From Nakamurella sp040546275 (GTDB lineage: Bacteria; Actinomycetota; Actinomycetes; Mycobacteriales; Nakamurellaceae), in contig NZ_JBEPNO010000013.1 of assembly GCF_040546275.1 (NCBI RefSeq), positions 103,792-167,791 of the forward strand: DNA of 64,000 nt, in the 5' to 3' direction. Positions 1 through 8,861 of the stretch are shown in pieces (positions within the stretch are counted from its first letter, which is position 1; each line of letters begins with the position of its first letter). The notes under the pieces are model-generated. The model was given only the letters and a program-made list of their open reading frames with translations. It made no database searches and had not been told where the DNA came from. The position numbers were made by a program, and so were the translations under genes.

Positions 1-951
1 CCGGGGGGTGCTGGCGACCGGACCACCGAACCCCAGGCGAAGGACCACCTGTGGGTGGATGTGGCCGCCGATCAGGTCTGCAAGGTCCCTGCGGACCGGC
101 TCCACCTCGATGAGCTGAGAGACGAAGGAGGCGGCCAGCCCGATGTTCGTGGCGGTCAACAGCACACGTTGCATCGCCTGACCGGCCTGGATCTGAGCCT
201 GCGGTTGGTCGGTGTACGTGGACAGGACGGCGATCAGCGGGTCCTCGTGCGCCGGGCTGCCCGGGGCGCTCTGCGGTCGGCCGAAGTCCCGGAAGTTCCA
301 GGAGGCCGGCGAATACCGGGCCGGGCCGGTGGCCCAGATCGGGACCCCGTCCACGGAATCGTTGCGGCCGGTCCAGGCCGCCCACTCCGCGGACCATGCC
401 GGGTCTGCGAGCTGATGACGATGGGCGGCGGCCGCCCACCGATGCAACTGCGAGAGCTGGGTTCCATCGCTGATGATCTGCAGGTGGGTCCGCTCGATCT
501 CGGCGGCCCGGATCAGGGTTCGCTGGTAGCCCACCGAAACGGCCAGGTCGAAGAACGGCTGACGGTTGGTCCGCCGGTGGGTGATCGCACGTTCCAACTC
601 GGCCCGCTCCGGGCTCAGCATGCCGTCACCGGCGTGATCGATGACCGCCAGCGGCCCGCGACCCTGGTCGGGATCGAGGGTGACGCGACCGGCGATCCCA
701 TAGCGGGCCAGGGCCAGCTTCAGGTTGAAGAGAACGGCACCGCAGGCGATCCGAGCTTCTCGACCGTCAGGGTCCGTGGCAGTCAGGGCGCGGTCCGGAT
801 CGAGGTGCAGCTCGATCCGATCCGGCGCGAGCACGAAGGCCCACGGCTGGCTGTTGTGCAGGGACGGCGCCCGGCAGCCGGCCGTCAGTACCAGATCGGT
901 CTGCTCGGCGGAGAGACCGAAGGGAGTGATGATGACGCTCACCCCTTCCAT
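1..951 (-). CDS. Acg-type nitroreductase, 3' end cut by window edge
   Basis: Putative FMN-dependent NAD(P)H nitroreductase of the Acg family, the group that includes DosR-regulated proteins such as Rv2032 and Rv3131 in M. tuberculosis; the physiological substrate is unknown for the family. The frame is open from ATG 951 to the first base of the window, giving 317 residues of a usual length near 330, so only the last few codons are missing. The N-terminal APSLHNSQPW (residues 28-37) is the nitroreductase flavin-binding signature, RRTNRQPF (126-133) is the usual central motif, and PQVVLRLGFG (300-309) starts the family's C-terminal segment. No clear Shine-Dalgarno precedes ATG 951, and a GTG lies 9 bases downstream. 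It is divergent from the alcohol dehydrogenase gene and shares its regulatory region. Confidence 0.88.
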   Translation of the reverse strand, partial: MEGVSVIITPFGLSAEQTDLVLTAGCRAPSLHNSQPWAFVLAPDRIELHLDPDRALTATDPDGREARIACGAVLFNLKLALARYGIAGRVTLDPDQGRGPLAVIDHAGDGMLSPERAELERAITHRRTNRQPFFDLAVSVGYQRTLIRAAEIERTHLQIISDGTQLSQLHRWAAAAHRHQLADPAWSAEWAAWTGRNDSVDGVPIWATGPARYSPASWNFRDFGRPQSAPGSPAHEDPLIAVLSTYTDQPQAQIQAGQAMQRVLLTATNIGLAASFVSQLIEVEPVRRDLADLIGGHIHPQVVLRLGFGGPVASTPR

Positions 952-1055
952 ATCGGGAAACGTGGAGTTCCACTTCAGAGAACCTGGAGCACGAACTGCG
1001 GGGACGGAGCGCCCCGTGGGATCCAGCTTCCACCCGGCGGCAGCCGCTCCGCCAT

Positions 1056-1090
1056 GGACGAAAGTCCTCTGCCGGGCGGACTTTCCGGAC
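1056..1090. promoter_or_regulatory. pair of DosR/DevR-like boxes
   Basis: GGACGAAAGTCC at 1056-1067 reads GGACTTTCGTCC on the other strand, close to the core of the published mycobacterial DosR consensus GGGACTWWAGTCCC. A weaker second site, GGACTTTCCGGAC at 1078-1090, lies about 22 bp away centre to centre, the usual spacing of paired DevR boxes. They also form an inverted repeat (1060-1067 with 1078-1085). They sit about 105 bp upstream of the nitroreductase and 125 bp upstream of the alcohol dehydrogenase. Function is inferred from motif and neighbours only. Confidence 0.5.
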
Positions 1091-1104
1091 GTCATCTGAT
1101 CGCT

Positions 1105-1119
1105 GGGTCTTTGTGCCCT
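1105..1119 (+). promoter_or_regulatory. DosR-like box shared with cydA promoter
   Basis: GGGTCTTTGTGCCCT ends 94 bp before the adh start. It matches the box upstream of cydA (GGGACCTTGTGCCCT at 2793-2807) at 13 of 15 positions, and both resemble the alternative DosR motif GGGACTTNNGGCCCT. Finding the same 15-mer at a similar distance from two neighbouring operons supports a common regulator. Confidence 0.5.
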
Positions 1120-1213
1120 ACCGCCGCGGTCAACGGGTGCGCAACCCTCGTGCTGCACCCGACCCACAGCCCAACCGCTGTGCATCACGCTTCCACCCAT
1201 CGAGGAGACCACC

Positions 1214-2227
1214 ATGCAAGCCGCTGTCGTCAAGGAGTTCCACGCCCCCCTCGAGATCCAGGAATTGCCGATCCCGGAACCGGGACCCGGTCAGGTCCTG
1301 GTCCGGATCGAGTTCAGCGGGCTGTGCCACACCGACATCCATGCCGCCAACGGCGACTGGCCGGCCAAGCCGACGCCGCCGTTCATCCCAGGCCACGAGG
1401 GAATCGGGCGCGTCGAGAAACTGGGCGCCGGAGTCATCGCGCCCGCCATCGGCGACCGGGTGGCCATCGCGTGGCTCGGATCCGCCTGCGGACACTGCCG
1501 ATACTGCATCGACGGGTGGGAGACGCTGTGCGAGCAGCAGCAGAACTCCGGCTACTCGGTCGACGGTACCTTCGCCGACTACGTGGTGGTTGCAGCAGCT
1601 TTCGCCTGCCCGGTGCCCGACGGAGTCTCCTCCCGGGATGCTGCGCCGCTGACGTGTGCCGGCGTCACCACCTACAAGGCGGTCAAGGTGGCGAAGGTGG
1701 CCCCGGCCGAAACGGTGGCCGTCTTCGGGATCGGCGGACTCGGTCATCTGGCCGTGCAGTATGCGCGGATCGCCGGCGGCTTCGTCATCGCGGTCGACAT
1801 CCAGGACGACAAGCTCGCGATGGCCACCGAACTCGGCGCCGACCACGTGGTCAACGCCCGGACCGCGGATCCGGTCGCTGCCATCCAGGCCCTCGGTGGG
1901 GCCGACGTCGCCATCGCCCTGGCCGCGTCACCGGCCTCGTTCGACCAGGCCTTCCGGTCGCTCCGGCGCGGCGGCCGGCTCGTCTGCGTCGCCCTCCCGG
2001 CTGACGACGGCGTGCTCACCATTCCGATCTTCGATGCGGTGATCGGCGGCAAGTCCGTCATCGGTTCCATCGTCGGCAATCGCAACGACCTCGCCGATGT
2101 GTTCGCGCTGCATGCCGCCGGACGGACGAAGGTCATCATCGCCGACCGGAAACTCGACCAGGTCAACGAATCCATCGCCGACGTGGTGTCCGGCCGCATC
2201 GCGGCCAGGGTGGTGTTCCAACTGTGA
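1214..2227 (+). CDS. adhP: zinc-dependent alcohol dehydrogenase, AdhP-like
   Basis: Medium-chain, zinc-dependent NAD(P)-linked alcohol dehydrogenase of 337 residues, cytosolic, interconverting primary alcohols and aldehydes. Catalytic zinc ligands are visible at C38, H61-E62 and C148. The four structural-zinc cysteines are C92, C95, C98 and C106, and the Rossmann loop GIGGLG is at 172-177. Length and layout fit the propanol-preferring AdhP/AdhT group. The ATG is preceded by a good GAGGAG about 8 nt upstream. It overlaps the flavodoxin gene by 4 bp (GTGA), so the two are probably translated together. The upstream region carries DosR-like boxes, which suggests a fermentative, redox-balancing role under low oxygen. 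Confidence 0.9.
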   Translation: MQAAVVKEFHAPLEIQELPIPEPGPGQVLVRIEFSGLCHTDIHAANGDWPAKPTPPFIPGHEGIGRVEKLGAGVIAPAIGDRVAIAWLGSACGHCRYCIDGWETLCEQQQNSGYSVDGTFADYVVVAAAFACPVPDGVSSRDAAPLTCAGVTTYKAVKVAKVAPAETVAVFGIGGLGHLAVQYARIAGGFVIAVDIQDDKLAMATELGADHVVNARTADPVAAIQALGGADVAIALAASPASFDQAFRSLRRGGRLVCVALPADDGVLTIPIFDAVIGGKSVIGSIVGNRNDLADVFALHAAGRTKVIIADRKLDQVNESIADVVSGRIAARVVFQL

Positions 2228-2736
2228 CCACGAGGAAGATCCTCGTCGCCTATGCGAGCAAATCCGGCTCGACCCGTGAAGTCGCCGAGACGATTGCCGA
2301 GGAACTCCGACTATCCGAATTCGACGTCACCGTTCACGACGCCGAGGAACTGCAGGACCTGTCCGGCTATGACGCCGCGGTGATCGGCAGCGCCCTGTAC
2401 TCCTTCCGCTGGCGGCCCGCGGCGATCAACCTGCTGAAGGGTCAGGTCAAGTCGGGCGGGAAGATGCCTCTCTGGCTCTTCCAGACCGGACCTCTCGAGA
2501 AGGTTGCCGATGGCAGCGGTGTCGGGACGCCCGGCAAGGTGCACCGACTGGCCTCCGCCGCCGGAGCCGCCCCACCGACCACCTTCGGTGGACGCATCGA
2601 ACCCGGGACGGCCCAGGGCTTCATGGCCAGGAAGATGGCCACCGGCCCGAAAGCCGGCGACTACCGGGACTTCCCGCAGATCCGCCGCTGGGCCGACGGA
2701 ATAGCAGCACAACTGGCGATCCCCACCCGGCGCTGA
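2224..2736 (+). CDS. flavodoxin-domain protein
   Basis: 170-residue protein with a flavodoxin fold, beginning with a beta strand followed by the FMN phosphate-binding loop ASKSGST (residues 11-17). The segment around VIGSALY matches the second flavin loop. The closest recognisable relatives are menaquinone-dependent protoporphyrinogen oxidase-like (HemG-type) flavodoxins of actinobacteria, but several such paralogues have unknown partners, so no symbol is given. It starts at GTG 2224 inside the adh stop codon and likely shares the adh transcript. With the nitroreductase, adh and cyd genes it makes up a redox-themed block. Confidence 0.8.
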   Translation: MTTRKILVAYASKSGSTREVAETIAEELRLSEFDVTVHDAEELQDLSGYDAAVIGSALYSFRWRPAAINLLKGQVKSGGKMPLWLFQTGPLEKVADGSGVGTPGKVHRLASAAGAAPPTTFGGRIEPGTAQGFMARKMATGPKAGDYRDFPQIRRWADGIAAQLAIPTRR

Positions 2737-2792
2737 GCATTCTGTCGGCCATTTCCGCACACGAAGGTCAATGACGGTGGTCGCACCGTGCC

Positions 2793-2807
2793 GGGACCTT
2801 GTGCCCT
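2793..2807 (+). promoter_or_regulatory. DosR-like box upstream of cydA
   Basis: GGGACCTTGTGCCCT, ending 85 bp before the cydA ATG, agrees with the DosR motif GGGACTTNNGGCCCT at 11 of the 13 informative positions. It nearly repeats the 15-mer at 1105-1119. No convincing paired second box is visible here. Confidence 0.5.
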
Positions 2808-2892
2808 GTTCGCCCCGGCCCTGTTGGCCGAATCTGTAGTAGCCGATCCGCGCCGCGGTCGGATCTTCACCGATCGAGGAGGACCAGTCGTC

Positions 2893-4374
2893 ATGGACTC
2901 ACTGGCGTTGGCCCGGTGGCAGTTCGGCATCACCACCGTGTATCACTACCTGTTCGTCCCGGTGTCGATCGGATTGGCCCTGTTCCTCGCCGTTCTCGAG
3001 ACTGCCTGGGTGCGCACCCGCAGTCCCCGTTATCTCCAGGCGGTGAAGTTCTTCTCCAAACTCTTCCTGATCAACTTCGCCATCGGGGTGGTCACCGGAA
3101 TCGTGCAGGAATTCCAGTTCGGGATGAACTGGTCCAGCTACTCACGTTTCGTCGGTGACGTCTTCGGTGCCCCGCTCGCGATGGAAGCATTGCTGGCGTT
3201 CTTCATCGAATCGACCTTCCTCGGGCTGTGGCTCTTCGGCTGGGACAAGCTCTCCCCGCGACTGCACCTGACCTGCATGTGGTTGGTGGCCTTCGGTACG
3301 ATTGCGTCGGCCTATTTCATCCTGGCCGCGAACTCCTTCATGCAGCATCCGGTCGGGATCGTGATGGACCCGACCACCGGACGGCCGCGGCTGACCGACA
3401 TCGGTGCGGTGCTCTTCCAGAAACTCCAGCTGATCACCTTCGCCCACGTCGTCCTGGCCTGCGTGCTGACCGGAGCGGTGCTGATCACCGGGATTTCGGC
3501 CTGGTTCCTGATGCACCGGCGTGACGTCGAGATGTTCCGGACCTGCCTCCGCCTCGGGCTCGTCGGCATGCTGATCGGGTCCGTGGCCGTCCTGGTCTCC
3601 GGCGATCTCCAGGGCAAGGTGATGACCGAGGTCCAGCCGATGAAGATGGCTGCAGCAGAGGCACTCTACGACGACGCCCAGCCGGCTTCCTTCTCGCTGA
3701 TCAGCATCGGATCCCTGGACGGGGGGCACGAGGTCTGGGCCATCAGGGTTCCCGGTGTGCTCTCCTTCATGGCCACCGGATCCGTCGACGGCAAGGTCGA
3801 GGGGATCAACACCATCCAGGCGCGGGAGCAGGCCGCCTACGGTCCCGGCGACTACCGTCCCGACATCCCTCTGACGTACTGGATGTTCCGGCTGATGATG
3901 GGCGCCGGCTTCGTGTTGCTGCTGGTGTCGATCGTCGGCCTGTGGCTGACCCGGCGTGGCCGGTTGCCGACCGGGCGGTGGGTGTGGCGGCTGGCCACGA
4001 TCGCCGTCGTCGGCCCGTTCGTCGGCAACGCCACGGGGTGGATCTTCACCGAGATGGGCCGCCAGCCCTGGACTGTGGTCGGTCTCTACAAGACGGCGGA
4101 CTCGGTCTCCCCCACCGTCCCGGCCGGACTCGTTCTCACGTCGCTGATCGTCTTCACGCTCCTCTACGGGATTCTGGCGGTGATCGAGGGGCGCCTGTTC
4201 GTGAAGTTCACGAAGGCCGGGCCGCCCAGCATCGTCGAGGCCCTGCAATCCATTGCGCACCAACCGTTCGGCGGTGGACCCGATGATCCTACGACTCCGG
4301 TGGCCACCGATGGCGCTCCAGCCGACGTGCAGGCGGACGACGACGTCGACCGACCGCTGACGTTCGCGTACTGA
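2893..4374 (+). CDS. cydA: cytochrome bd ubiquinol/menaquinol oxidase subunit I
   Basis: Catalytic heme-bearing subunit of cytochrome bd oxidase, a membrane quinol:O2 oxidoreductase with high oxygen affinity. The 493-residue product has about nine membrane helices. H18 is in the position of the proximal heme ligand of the family, and the strongly conserved GRQPW is at 389-393. The stretch EFQFGMNWSSYSRFVGDVFG is a CydA hallmark. The quinol (Q) loop looks short. I chose ATG 2893 because AGGAGGA lies about 10 nt upstream and the protein then begins in the usual way; an in-frame extension to 2788 has no support. First gene of cydABDC. Confidence 0.95.
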   Translation: MDSLALARWQFGITTVYHYLFVPVSIGLALFLAVLETAWVRTRSPRYLQAVKFFSKLFLINFAIGVVTGIVQEFQFGMNWSSYSRFVGDVFGAPLAMEALLAFFIESTFLGLWLFGWDKLSPRLHLTCMWLVAFGTIASAYFILAANSFMQHPVGIVMDPTTGRPRLTDIGAVLFQKLQLITFAHVVLACVLTGAVLITGISAWFLMHRRDVEMFRTCLRLGLVGMLIGSVAVLVSGDLQGKVMTEVQPMKMAAAEALYDDAQPASFSLISIGSLDGGHEVWAIRVPGVLSFMATGSVDGKVEGINTIQAREQAAYGPGDYRPDIPLTYWMFRLMMGAGFVLLLVSIVGLWLTRRGRLPTGRWVWRLATIAVVGPFVGNATGWIFTEMGRQPWTVVGLYKTADSVSPTVPAGLVLTSLIVFTLLYGILAVIEGRLFVKFTKAGPPSIVEALQSIAHQPFGGGPDDPTTPVATDGAPADVQADDDVDRPLTFAY

Positions 4375-4396
4375 ACCGGAAGAGGAATCGAACATC

Positions 4397-5425
4397 ATGT
4401 GGCTCAACGAGATCTGGTTCGTCTTGATCGCGGTGCTCTGGATCGGCTTCTTCGTGCTCGACGGTTTCGACTTCGGTGTCGGTGCCCTCCTCCGGGTCGT
4501 CGGCAAGGACGAACGGGGGCGCCGCGTCCTCATCAACACCATCGGGCCGGTGTGGGACGGCAACGAGGTGTGGCTGCTGACCGCCGGCGGCGCGACCTTC
4601 GCCGCCTTCCCGCAGTGGTACGCCACCCTCTTCTCCGGCTTCTACCTGCCGCTGCTGCTGATCCTGGTCTGCCTGATCGTCCGTGGGGTCGCGTTCGAAT
4701 ACCGCGTCAAGGGCACGACCGACCTCTGGCGACGGAACTGGGACTGGGCCATCCAGACCTGCTCGATCGTCACGCCGCTGCTGCTGGGAGTGGCTTTCGG
4801 CAACATGGTGGAGGGTGTCCCACTGGACGCGAACCACGAGTACGTCGGGGGATTCTTCAATCTCCTCAATCCCTTTGCGCTGCTGACCGGCATCACGCTG
4901 CTGGTGATCTGCGTGACCCACGGCGCCGTCTTCCTCGCCTTGAAGACCCGCGGCGAGGTGCGCGACCGGGCCAAGGCTCTGGCCCTGAAGGTCGGCGCCG
5001 CTGCAGTGCTGCTGCTGGTGGCCGACGCCATCTGGCAACTATCGATCCGAGGCAATCTGACCGCTGCGGCCGTCGCGGCCGTCGCCGTGTTGTCACTTGC
5101 CGGTGGGTGGCTGGCCACCAGGGCCGGCCGTGACGGCTGGGCCTTCGTCGGGACCGCCGGTTCGATCCTGGCTCTGGTCGCCGGATGGTTCGTCTCGCTG
5201 CACCCGGACGTGATGCCGTCGAACCTGGATCCGGGGTATTCGCTCAACCTGACGAACGCGGCCTCCAGCCACTACACGCTGACCGTGATGAGCTGGGTGG
5301 CGTTGTGCCTGGTGCCGTTCGTGGTGGCTTACCAGGCGTGGAGCTACTGGGTGTTCCGGAAGCGGATCTCGACGGCGAACATCCCCCTGCCGACCGCCGA
5401 TCCAGCGCTCACCGGTCTGCGGTGA
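4397..5425 (+). CDS. cydB: cytochrome bd oxidase subunit II
   Basis: 342-residue integral membrane partner of CydA, of normal length. It opens with the family signature GFFVLDGFDFGVG (residues 17-29) in the first membrane helix and has about eight helices. It has a purine-rich GGAAGAGGAA ribosome site about 8 nt before the ATG. It lies 22 bp after cydA, and its stop codon overlaps the start of cydD (GTGA). It is required for a stable, assembled oxidase. Confidence 0.95.
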   Translation: MWLNEIWFVLIAVLWIGFFVLDGFDFGVGALLRVVGKDERGRRVLINTIGPVWDGNEVWLLTAGGATFAAFPQWYATLFSGFYLPLLLILVCLIVRGVAFEYRVKGTTDLWRRNWDWAIQTCSIVTPLLLGVAFGNMVEGVPLDANHEYVGGFFNLLNPFALLTGITLLVICVTHGAVFLALKTRGEVRDRAKALALKVGAAAVLLLVADAIWQLSIRGNLTAAAVAAVAVLSLAGGWLATRAGRDGWAFVGTAGSILALVAGWFVSLHPDVMPSNLDPGYSLNLTNAASSHYTLTVMSWVALCLVPFVVAYQAWSYWVFRKRISTANIPLPTADPALTGLR

Positions 5426-7083
5426 AACCCCTTGACCCGCGGCTGATCCGACGGGCTGCCGGGGTCCGTGGACTGCTGGCCGTCTCGGTGCTGCTCGGCC
5501 TGGCCACGGCAACGGCAGTCGTCGCCCAGGCGGTGCTGCTGGCCGGCATCCTGGGCGACGTCATCGTGGGCGGCAGCTCGCTGTCGAAGGTCGCCTCCGG
5601 TGTCCTGGCCGTGACGCTGGTCGTCCTCGCGCGCGCCGGCCTGGCCTGGGCGACGGAGGAACTGGCCCGCCGCAGCGCCGCAGCGGTGGTCATCGGTCTG
5701 CGCCGCGACGCACTCGTCCATGCCGCCGAGCTCGGACCGCGCTGGCGATCCGGTGCCCACGGCGGTGAGTTGGCCGTCCTGATCGGCAGCGGGCTGGACT
5801 CGTTGCACGACTACCTCGCCCGCTACCTGCCGCAACTGGTCCTCGCCACCATGGTGCCCATCGCCCTTGTCGTCTATCTTGCGGTCACCGACCTCACGAG
5901 CGGCGTCATCGTGGCGCTGACGCTCCCACTCATCCCGGTCTTCATGGCGTTGATCGGTTGGTACACCCAGCGGCGGACGACGGCGAAGCTGACCGCCCTG
6001 ACCCGGCTGGCCGGTCATTTCCTCGACGTCGTGGCCGGGCTTCCGACGCTGAAGGTCTTCGGACGGGCCAGCGTCCAGGCGGCGGCGGTGCGGCGGATCA
6101 CCGGGAACTACCGACGGGCGACCATGGGCACGCTGAAGGTCGCCTTTCTCTCGTCGATGGTGCTGGAGCTGCTGGCCTCCCTGTCTGTTGCCCTCGTCGC
6201 CGTCTCCATCGGCCTGCGGCTGGTTTCCGGACATCTCACGCTGCAGATCGGACTGACCGTCCTGATCCTGGCTCCCGAGGCCTACCTTCCGCTGCGCGCC
6301 CTCGGCACCCAGTTCCACGCTGCCGCAGACGGGGTCGCGGCCACCGGGAAGGTACTGGACCTGCTGGACACCCCGCTGCCGATGTCGGGGGCGCGCACCC
6401 TGGCAGGTCCGCTCTCCCTCCAACTCGTCGACGTCACCATCGGCGAACCCGGTGAACGGGGAACCGTCGGCCCCCTGACGTTGACCGTCCCGGCCGGCCG
6501 GATCACCGTGGTCACCGGCCCCAGCGGGGTCGGGAAGACCACCCTGCTCGCTGTTCTCGCCGGAGTGACCCGGCCGACGGCCGGAACGGTCACCGTCATC
6601 ACCGGATCGTCCGCGGTGGACCTCGTCGACGCCCAGATGTCCTCATGGCGCGACAAACTGGCGTGGTCCGGGCAACGGCCGGTGCTGCGGTCCGGCACCA
6701 TCCGCGACAATCTCGAGGCTCCGGACGCCGATGACGACGAAATGTACCGGGCCCTGATCGCCTGTGCCGCAGACGATGTCGTCGACGCTCTCCCCGACGG
6801 TCTGAACACCGAGCTCGGACAGGACGGTGGCGGTCTGAGCGAAGGGCAGCGGCAACGCCTATGCCTGGCCCGTGCCGTCCTCAAGGCGCGCACCGCGGAA
6901 CTGGTGCTCCTGGACGAGCCGACCTCAGCTCTCGACACCACCACCGAGCTGCGGGTGCTGGCCGGCCTCGGTCGCGCCCTGACCGGACGGACCGTGGTGC
7001 TGGTCAGCCATCGGAGCGCTCCGCTGGCGATCGCCGATCTGGTCGTCGATCTGCAGCCGCGCCACGCCGAAGCGGTCACCTGA
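5422..7083 (+). CDS. cydD: CydD, heterodimeric ABC exporter of thiols/heme-linked assembly factor
   Basis: 553-residue ABC half-transporter: an N-terminal six-helix membrane domain and a C-terminal ATPase. Walker A GPSGVGKT is at 366-373, the signature LSEGQRQ begins at 472, and Walker B LVLLDEP begins at 494. With CydC it forms the CydDC exporter needed for cytochrome bd assembly; glutathione/cysteine export was proposed in E. coli, though more recent work points to heme handling, so the cargo is not settled. The GTG start at 5422 overlaps the cydB stop by 4 bp, and an in-frame extension into cydB is only a shadow. The stop overlaps the cydC ATG by one base. Confidence 0.93.
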   Translation: MKPLDPRLIRRAAGVRGLLAVSVLLGLATATAVVAQAVLLAGILGDVIVGGSSLSKVASGVLAVTLVVLARAGLAWATEELARRSAAAVVIGLRRDALVHAAELGPRWRSGAHGGELAVLIGSGLDSLHDYLARYLPQLVLATMVPIALVVYLAVTDLTSGVIVALTLPLIPVFMALIGWYTQRRTTAKLTALTRLAGHFLDVVAGLPTLKVFGRASVQAAAVRRITGNYRRATMGTLKVAFLSSMVLELLASLSVALVAVSIGLRLVSGHLTLQIGLTVLILAPEAYLPLRALGTQFHAAADGVAATGKVLDLLDTPLPMSGARTLAGPLSLQLVDVTIGEPGERGTVGPLTLTVPAGRITVVTGPSGVGKTTLLAVLAGVTRPTAGTVTVITGSSAVDLVDAQMSSWRDKLAWSGQRPVLRSGTIRDNLEAPDADDDEMYRALIACAADDVVDALPDGLNTELGQDGGGLSEGQRQRLCLARAVLKARTAELVLLDEPTSALDTTTELRVLAGLGRALTGRTVVLVSHRSAPLAIADLVVDLQPRHAEAVT

Positions 7084-8861
7084 TGAGCGACCACACCGGT
7101 CCCGGACGTCCCGACCACTTCGGGGGCGGGACGAAACCCGCTGCCGGGTCGGTGATCTGGCTGTTGCGCCTAGCGGTCGGCGTCCGGGGCAGGCTGCTGA
7201 CGGCTGTGCTGCTCGGCAGCCTCGCATCCGCGTGCGGTGTCGCTCTGATGGCCACCTCGGCCTGGCTGATCGCGCGTGCCGCACAACATCCGCCCGTGTT
7301 GTATCTGATGGTCGCCATCGTCGCCGTGCGGACCTTCGGACTCGGCCGCGGCGTTCTCCGCTACGCCGAACGCCTGACCTCGCACGATGCGGCGTTCCGA
7401 CTGCTCGCCGGCTTGCGCGAACGCCTCATCGCGCACCTCGCGCTGATCGCACCCGGCGGCCTGCAGATCTGGCGCCGCGGAGACCTGCTGACCCGGGTCG
7501 GCACCGATGTCGACGACGTCGGCGACGGGTACCTGCGGGGTCTGCTGCCGTTGGCCGTGTCCGTGGTGGTGGGCGGCGGTGCGGTCGCCCTGACCGCAGC
7601 GATCCTGCCGGCCGCCGGTCTCGCGCTCGCCATGGCCCTGCTCCTGGCGTGCGTGCTCGCGCCGCTCCGGTCCGCCCGGCACAGCGCCCGTCAGGAGACC
7701 ACGATCGTCGATCTCCGCGGTCGGCGGGGCCAGCTGATCGGCGACCTGCTCGACGAGATGACCGACGTCACCGCCGGTGGCCTGCTCGGCGCAAGGCTGG
7801 CGCAGATCGACAAGCTGGAAACCCATCTGCGGGCGACGTCCGCCCGCTCCGCCCGGACGGCCGGAATCGCCTCCGCCACTGCAGTTCTCGCCATGGGTGC
7901 GGCGGTCGTATCCGCGCTGCTGTTCGGGGTTCCGGCCGTCCGGAGTGGGCACCTGGCCGCCGTTCTGCTCGCCGTCGTGGTACTCACGCCACTGGCCCTG
8001 ACCGACACCGTCCAGTCGGTGGGGGTCGCCGCCGCGACCCTGCAGAGATCCGCGGCAGCCGCCCGGCGGCTGGCCGACGTGCTGGCCACTCCCCCGGTCA
8101 CCACCGCACCGATCCACCCGAAGCCGTTGCGACACCGCACCTTCGGGCCGACGATTGCCCTGCACGACGTCTCGGCGCGATGGCCGGGGGCCGATCACGA
8201 CGCTTTCACCCACCTCGACCTGACCCTGGCGCCGGGGAAACGCGTGGTCATCCTCGGGCCATCCGGGTCCGGCAAGTCCACCCTGCTGGCGGTGCTGCTC
8301 GGATTCCTGCCGATCAGCTCCGGCCGGATCACCGTGGACGGCGTCGATCTCGGCCAGCTCGACGCCGCCGACGCGCGCACCCTCTTCGCCTGGTGCGACC
8401 AGCAGCCGTACCTCTTCGACTCCACCCTGGCCGAGAACATCCGACTGGCGAGGCCGACGGCGCAGGACGCGCAGATCGCCGGCACCCTCGAATCCGCCGG
8501 CGCCGGGGACTGGCTGCGGAGTCTGCCCCTGGGTCTCGCCACCCCGGTCGGGGAACACGGCCGGGCGGTCTCGGGCGGGCAGCGCCAGCGGATCGCGCTG
8601 GCCAGGGCGTTTCTCGCCAACCGGCCGATCGTGCTGGCCGACGAACCCACCGCCCACCTGGACGCCCCGACGGCAGATGCGATCACCGCACTGTTGATGA
8701 AACCGGACCCGCAGCGGTGCACGGTCCTGGTCACCCATCGCGAGCAGGATGCCGATCTGGGCGACGAGATCGTTCGACTGGAGCCGACCCGGCCCGCGGC
8801 CCGTCCGGCGGCACCGAAGGCGGTACCTGCTGTCAGCCCGTCCGATCAGTTGACCAGGTAG
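7083..8861 (+). CDS. cydC: CydC, second half of the CydDC ABC exporter
   Basis: 592-residue ABC half-transporter with about 40 variable N-terminal residues, six membrane helices and an ATPase domain. Walker A GPSGSGKS starts at 392, the signature VSGGQRQ at 496, and Walker B is VLADEPTAHLD. Both subunits keep complete ATPase motifs. The ATG overlaps the cydD stop (TGATG), as expected for co-translated partners. The last 16 bp overlap tail-to-tail with the minus-strand RCC1 gene. Both cydC and cydD are full length and separate, unlike the fused CydDC of some actinobacteria. Confidence 0.93.
   Translation: MSDHTGPGRPDHFGGGTKPAAGSVIWLLRLAVGVRGRLLTAVLLGSLASACGVALMATSAWLIARAAQHPPVLYLMVAIVAVRTFGLGRGVLRYAERLTSHDAAFRLLAGLRERLIAHLALIAPGGLQIWRRGDLLTRVGTDVDDVGDGYLRGLLPLAVSVVVGGGAVALTAAILPAAGLALAMALLLACVLAPLRSARHSARQETTIVDLRGRRGQLIGDLLDEMTDVTAGGLLGARLAQIDKLETHLRATSARSARTAGIASATAVLAMGAAVVSALLFGVPAVRSGHLAAVLLAVVVLTPLALTDTVQSVGVAAATLQRSAAAARRLADVLATPPVTTAPIHPKPLRHRTFGPTIALHDVSARWPGADHDAFTHLDLTLAPGKRVVILGPSGSGKSTLLAVLLGFLPISSGRITVDGVDLGQLDAADARTLFAWCDQQPYLFDSTLAENIRLARPTAQDAQIAGTLESAGAGDWLRSLPLGLATPVGEHGRAVSGGQRQRIALARAFLANRPIVLADEPTAHLDAPTADAITALLMKPDPQRCTVLVTHREQDADLGDEIVRLEPTRPAARPAAPKAVPAVSPSDQLTR

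Noticed and set aside
1060..1085. transcription terminator hairpin
   Set aside because: The inverted repeat lies between divergent gene starts, where a terminator has no use, and its arms match DosR-type half sites.
55..2004. plus-strand open frame of 649 codons
   Set aside because: Opposite the nitroreductase and out of frame with adhP, both of which have clear family motifs.
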